A DNA stretch of 64,000 bases. Origin: Cymbidium sinense. Taxonomy: Eukaryota > Streptophyta > Magnoliopsida > Asparagales > Orchidaceae. Where the stretch lies: assembly GCA_021442155.1 (NCBI GenBank), contig JAKCPB010000357.1:211001-275000 (forward strand), in the 5' to 3' direction. Under the pieces are notes generated by a model that saw nothing but the letters and a program-made list of their open reading frames with translations, searched no databases and had not been told where the DNA came from. Positions within the stretch are counted from its first letter, which is position 1, and each line of letters begins with the position of its first letter. Shown here one piece after another: positions 58,991 through 64,000 of this stretch. The translations under genes and the position numbers were made by a program.

Positions 58991-61900
58991 ATTAAACCCA
59001 TGAACAGTAATAAATTGGTTAATTAAGTTTATTAATCATTGTTCAACATTAAGTGAACTAAGGAATAGGGTCCCTTTCCCTAAGTCCATTTCACCCTTTT
59101 TTAAAATTAAATTAATTAAGATTTAACTAAATAATTAAATCACTTAATCAAATTAAAATCATAATCACATTAGACCTTAATTAATTAAATCATGGGGTAG
59201 ATCTTTAGGTGTTTAATAACCTAAAAGAGTTTAATGAAATTATAGCTAGTCCACATGTGTGGGAAATAATAAGAGTAATTAATTAAGTCCTTAATTTAAT
59301 TAACTATTAATCATGAGCCTAATTAAAGCCTAATCGTGTTGTCGCCAAATGGCACACGGATGCTGCCCACTTTCCACGGGGTGTTGTGTGATTGGCTACT
59401 TAAAACTTATCTGACTCAGCGCCTACATTGCAGTGGCAGACACGCTTTCTCATCTGCCATCTGATCTAAGATTAGATGCCTACAATTAATCTCACAGCTT
59501 AATAGAATTAAATCAGATTAATCTAGTAGATCTAGTCACGACCATCTGTTCCGATCACGTGGAACATACAGTGCATGATCTAACGTCACGTGAGTGAGGG
59601 AGAATGGAGTCCATCCACCAGTTCTCACTTGATCCGAGCTTACCCGAGCTTGGATCAACTCTTAAAGGATCCCATACCTTCATGACATTGATCAAAAGGG
59701 ATCCAACGATCAAGATAACACGAGATGCAAGTTTTCTTCAAAAGGTTCCAACCCATTTTTTCCTAAGGACCAATTTTGGAAGAATACCTCATTAAAGCTC
59801 AAGACTGGTAGCTCGAACGATTGAAGAAGCTTCATCTAGTGGAGATGAAGCCCTATAGAGCAGTAATTGGATCAATTACTCGTCGTTCACTCGGAAGGCC
59901 ATGAACCAATGATTTGGAGCTCAACATTGATTGAAGTGACACCTCTAGTGCTTGATAAGCTTAAGAAATGATTTATTCTTGCTCGATGAGGCCTAGGGAA
60001 AGTGCGTGAAAAGTTAATTTGAGTTTAAAGGATAAATGGGTAAGTTAGGTTAGAAATGGGAGTGTCCCGCTTCATCTTGATTGAATGATGGGATCAAGTT
60101 TGGCTTCTAGTGGCTATCCGACCATCTCAGGGAGTCATGGGTGGCATGGAGGAGGTGAGTTTGCTCAGCTTGGTTGGTTGAAGGTGTGGAGGTAGCTGCC
60201 AAGTAGGAATCATGGGTATCTTATGGGTTTCAAATGCTCCAAGGGAGAGGGTGAGGTGATTTCACCTCCCATGGGTCAAGGCCGACCCAACCACCCCTTG
60301 GGTCAGGTTGGGCAGTGTCCTAGCTACCTAGGTGGACCATTGGGAGAGCACCAAATTTCCAAGGAATGGAAATGACCACTTACTTTGGTGATTTGTCTCA
60401 TGTGATGCCCTTGACCTCAGGGTAGAATGGTCATTTAGCATTGGATTTAATTTGGGCAGATTTAAAATGAGCCAAAAGTGGGTTAGCCCAAATTTAAAAT
60501 TAATTAGAGTTGATTTGGTTAGGTTTGGCTCAATTTGACTCATTGGGTTAATTCTATTGGTTTGGTTTAGTTTGGCTTTGATTTGATTTTGGCTCATTTA
60601 AATTCATTTTGGTCAAATGGGTTAAGTTGACCAATTTGACCAAATTGGCCAAATTAGGTTAGGTTGGGTGTTGGTTTGGGTTTAATTGAATAATTGAAAA
60701 TGATTGTAGGCTTTGGTTTCAAATAATTTAGATTTGGTTTTGATTTAGGCCAACTTGAACCTTTAGGTCAATTTGGACTAAATAGGTTAATTGGGTTCAA
60801 TTGGGTCCAATAATGGCTTTGGTCATGTTCAACAATCAATTTGGAAAAAACTTGAGCCATTGGCTGCAATCAATTTGGTTTATATTTTGATTTGACCCAA
60901 TTTGGACTTGTAGGTCAATTTAAGTCAACTTCGGTCAAGTGGGCCAATTCGGTTTGGTTTGAATCAATTGAATTTATATTGAATTTGACTTGGAATGAAT
61001 CATTAGTTTCAAGGAATTTGGCTAATGTTGTAATTTGGCTAGTTTGGGTTCATATGGGTGAAGGGTTTGACTTGGTCAAATGACCAAGTTGACTTGGTTT
61101 GACCTAATTTGTGCCAATTTATCAACCTAGGGTGATCAATAATCATGATGGGAGGTTTTGATGGGATTGGTTCAATCCAATTTGGGTAAGATTAGAACTT
61201 GGCTCAAATAAGTCAAATTGATCTCTTTGGGTCAAGTGGACCAATTGGGTTTAATTGGCTCAATTTTGGGTTGAGTTTAATTTAGTTGAGTTTATATATG
61301 AATTTGGGATTGATATATACATTCAATTGTAATTGGCTTGAGTTTAAATGGGTTTTGGTTAATTTGAACATTTCAAGTCAAATGGGTTAAGTTGGGTTTC
61401 ACTTGGGTTGATTTTGGTTTGGCTTGATGATTCTCGGTTTCATTTATATTTATGAATATGATTGAAGGTATGATTGATCCATGAGAAAATCAATTGAATT
61501 TGGGTTTTGAAATGAAGGAATTTGGCTAAGCCCATGGAGTTGAATCATGTGGCTTAGGTTTGCATTTTGATTTGGTTTTATTTAGTTTTGAGAAATTAAT
61601 ATTATATTTCATTTAAATTTGTGAAGAAGATTGAAAATATGATTGATTTGTGAGAAAATCAATTGAGTTTGACTTAATTTGGATTAAGATTTGGCTAAGT
61701 CCATGGGATAGGTCATATGGCTTAGGTAGGGTTTTGATTTAATTTGATTTAGTTTGATTTAGTTTTGATAATTTTAATTTAGATTTGATTTGTATTTAGG
61801 AAGATGACTGACGATATAAATTAATTAAGAGAAAATCAATTAATTTTGGATTGATTTGGATTAAGATTTGGCTAAGTCCATGGGATAGGTCATATGGTTT

Positions 61901-62140
61901 AGGAAGGATTTTAAGCTTGGATTTGATCATGGGCTTCAATCATTTGGTTTTGGAATTTGGGTTTGGATTTGAATTTGATCTTTGAATTGAACTTGAGGTT
62001 TGGTTTGAGAAGGTGAACATAAATTGGATTTGGGTTGTACAGTAGGTAGATTTTCCTAATCTCTAAGGCATAACCTAATCCTATGGTTAACCTTTCTAAG
62101 TCTTTAGGCTTAGGTTAAGTTTTTATCTAATTGTGAGAAG
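58991..62140 (+). repeat. Tat 5' non-coding region, right palindrome arm
   Basis: Inverted counterpart of 55640-58990. Paired anchors include 58927-58935 with 59050-59058, 58563-58573 with 59391-59401, 58381 with 59605 and 57409-57417 with 60422-60430. It lacks about 150-200 bases present in the left arm near 57770-57920. Three related units have GGCTAAG anchors at 61524, 61693 and 61869. The open frames at 59604, 60328 and 60892 lack family resemblance. Confidence 0.68.
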
Positions 62141-63610
62141 TGTCTTCTAGAAGTCTTAGTGTCTTGAAGACTTCTAAGTCTAAGATGGGAAGATTGAATT
62201 CACACTCCAAAAGTGAGGTCAGCAGGCCTTAAGATCCATAGTGCCTTGGAAATAGATGAATGGAAGACCGAAGCCAAGTTTCACATTATAGACTCGGATA
62301 CATCTTTGAATGCTTTGCTTGAGAGACCACAGATAAATGAGAACAACATAGATTCATCCTCTCTAAATTAGTGTATATAGTTCATGAGAGGTGGGATTGT
62401 CTACTGTGTTAAAGGAGATATCAAGCCATTAACAGTTCATGAGGTCCGCATATATGAGAATGAGGCTTACTACCTCCCTCAAAATAAACAAGTCTATTCT
62501 CACAAACTTGGCCAAAGTTTAAAAATAAAAGAAAAAGAAAAATAAAAAAAGAAAGGGAAAAAAAAAGAAAAAAAAAAGAGAAAATAAAAAAGAAAATAAA
62601 AGGGAGTGGAAATAGACTTGGAGGAGGAAGTGGAGCCTGACATTAGATTCCACCCATAGTTTGTTACTCCATTCGAACATATGGGTATGACGACTTGACC
62701 TCCACCAAGCAAAGGAAGTGACCAATTCAGAGGTAGTCCCAGGGGTGGAAAACCTCTTTATTGGCCACCCAATAAAAGATATGTCTTAGCTACTAGGAGT
62801 ACACCTACTATCCATATAGACTTAGAATCTATTTAATAGGATGATTCTTATATGGTTAGTAAAACAACTTTCTCTTCTCAACAGTAGATTCCATTGTAGG
62901 TGACACATGAACCAGATAGCGAAGAAGACCGGGCTGCAAAGAAAAGTATAAGTGTATCCCATTCTATATGTGAAAAAGTTAGGCATCAGTTGGGAACCAT
63001 AACTCTAACCTGACTTTCCTCTAAAAAAGCTGAGGGTTTGGTAGCTAAGGAAGCCCCTAAGTCATCCACAAGTGTAAAGACTCAGAGGTTCTTTCTGGGA
63101 GCATAATCCTCAAGTCAAGAAGTTGATGTAAAACTTGAGGATGATTCATATAAGGATTTAATAGAATTACCTTTTGATTGGAACTTGCCTTGTGTTCATA
63201 ATTTAGCAAAGAAAGCATTAATCCTACATACTTGGTCAAAGCATAGGTCAGACTACTTCAAAAGAATATGGAAGAACAAATATAAATGCTCTCAATCAAG
63301 ATCAAAACTAGGATTTGGTACAATGGGTCTAATCAATGATGGTGATTAATACTTAGTCATCACCAATCATTTGGAATCTGATAGGTTATTTTCAAATCAT
63401 ATTAACTCATATGAGGAGATGTGCTTAGAAACTTCAGATGATCTAGATGATTTTGAAGTCAAAGATGCACCACCAGAGTTTGAAGAAGAGATCAAGTCAA
63501 CCATTGATGAACTTAAGGAAATCAACTTAGAAACTAAAGAAGATCCATGCCCGACGTACATCAATTCTTTGTTGAATGAAATTGAAACTAATGACTTAGT
63601 TAAGCTTTGA
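62141..63610 (+). pseudogene. Tat protease-to-RT linker, right arm
   Basis: From about 62255 the plus strand reads LEIDEWKTEAKFHIIDSDTS then LNALLERPQINENN, the block that follows the protease in Tat elements, then GGIVYCVKGDIKPLTVHEV and YENEAYYLPPQNKQVYSHKL. An A/G-rich Lys/Glu tract follows at 62515-62605. 63371-63610 reads SDRLFSNHINSYEEMCLETS and EDPCPTYINSLLNEIETN, parallel to the left arm. Stops and frameshifts occur throughout, and no protease core precedes it. The minus-strand frames at 62500-62725, 63057-63239 and 63397-63681 are shadows. Confidence 0.82.
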
Positions 63611-64000
63611 CTAAGTTTAAGGACTGCTTTGCATGGAGTTATGAAGAGATGCCTAGATTGGCTCCTAACATAGCAGTCCATAAACTAGCAATAGAGCCAA
63701 CTGCTAACCCTATCAAGCAAGCTCCTAGACGCATGTGATTAGACATAGAACATTAGGTCATTTATGAAGTCAAGAAATTGATCGATGTTGGCTTCATCTG
63801 AGAAGAAAAATATCATGCCTGTTAGCCAGTGACATCCTAGTTAAGAAATAGAATGGACAAATTCACATATGCATCGATTCTAGGGATTTAAATAAGGCAT
63901 GTCCAAAAGATGAATTTCCACGACCAATCCCGGAGCTGATGGCGGACATTGCCTCAGCTCATGCAGTCTTCTCTTTCATGGATAGCTCATCTGGATATAA
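63611..64000 (+). pseudogene. Tat reverse transcriptase N-terminal part, right arm, cut by window end
   Basis: FKDCFAWSYEEMPRLAPN-like and AVHKLAIEPTANPIKQAPRR can be read, then VTDILVKK, a stop, NGQIHICIDSRDLNKACPKD and EFPRPIPELMADIASAHAVF, ending FSFMDSSSGY at the window edge. These are the first RT motifs; catalytic Asp of FSFMD is present. Stop codons at about 63738 and 63855 show it is broken. The rest of pol should lie beyond the window. Confidence 0.85.

Larger units (their letters stand above)
53776..64000. repeat. Large imperfect inverted repeat (palindrome), centre about 58.99 kb
   Basis: TTATATCCAGAT at 53776 pairs with ATCTGGATATAA at 63989-64000. Further pairs down to 58927/59050 give sums of coordinates from about 117780 to 117990, so the centre drifts only by indels. 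The arms are therefore at least 5 kb and the central spacer is at most about 110 bases. Arms differ visibly, so the structure is old or its sequence is error-prone. The right arm continues past the window. Confidence 0.85.

Noticed and set aside
59604..61083. Open frames in the right palindrome arm as small genes.
   Set aside because: They are not preserved in the left arm or in Tat copy 1, and show only compositional words such as repeated Trp/Phe/Asn from GGTTTGG and AATTTG.
1..64000. tRNA, rRNA or other structural RNA genes.
   Set aside because: No tRNA A/B boxes in a foldable context or rRNA-like stretches were recognised by eye on either strand; a covariance-model search was not possible.

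Overview
This window looks like repeat-rich nuclear DNA from a flowering plant, with no intact host gene. Three things point to a plant: very long tracts of degenerate Arabidopsis-type telomere repeat (CCCTAAA on the + strand), LTR retrotransposons of the plant-specific Tat (Ty3/gypsy, with an extra archaeal-type RNase H) and Sirevirus (Ty1/copia) lineages, and pieces of a plant glycine-rich RNA-binding protein gene. I cannot name the species. Calls rest on reading the sequence by eye; no alignment or database search was run.

Layout. 1-1717: antisense gag-protease remnant of a gypsy element. 1718-11755: telomere-like array holding two glycine-rich-protein (GRP) segments. 11756-13320: AT-rich DNA. 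13321-19873: antisense Tat element that has lost its reverse transcriptase. 19874-20484: array. 20485-28809: complete but coding-dead Sirevirus, both LTRs present, 5-bp target duplication TAAAC, inserted in the array. 28815-32565: array with two GRP segments. 32566-36109: gypsy-derived fragment. 36110-49636: array with five GRP segments. 49637-50419: second copy of the AT-rich DNA. 50420-58990: second antisense Tat copy. 58991-64000: a sense-oriented Tat copy forming a near spacer-less inverted repeat with the preceding one and running off the window.

The most unusual object is the array. It is not simple telomeric repeat but a chimeric long-period satellite. Its blocks follow an order: A-rich CCTAAA/ATAAA tract, then a recurring landmark (consensus near CCTACCAGTTTACTTAATTT plus an A-run), then CCCTAAA-rich tract, then in nine places a 5'-truncated GRP 3' end (last part of the RRM, glycine-rich domain, 3' UTR, A-run), then CCCTAAA tract again. 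Landmarks often recur at about 1.6-1.8 kb. The GRP segments share the same 5' and 3' breakpoints, and at least four copies share TAG at one former glutamate codon (a fifth has TAA), so the chimera was probably formed and disabled before it was amplified.

The two AT-rich/Tat blocks (11.76-19.87 kb and 49.64-57.07 kb) are diverged copies of one composite locus about 38 kb apart, each with its own deletions. The window therefore records satellite amplification, segmental duplication, inverted duplication and a later Sirevirus insertion. The many single-base frameshifts, even in the Sirevirus whose LTRs are still very alike, may partly reflect indel errors in the assembly.
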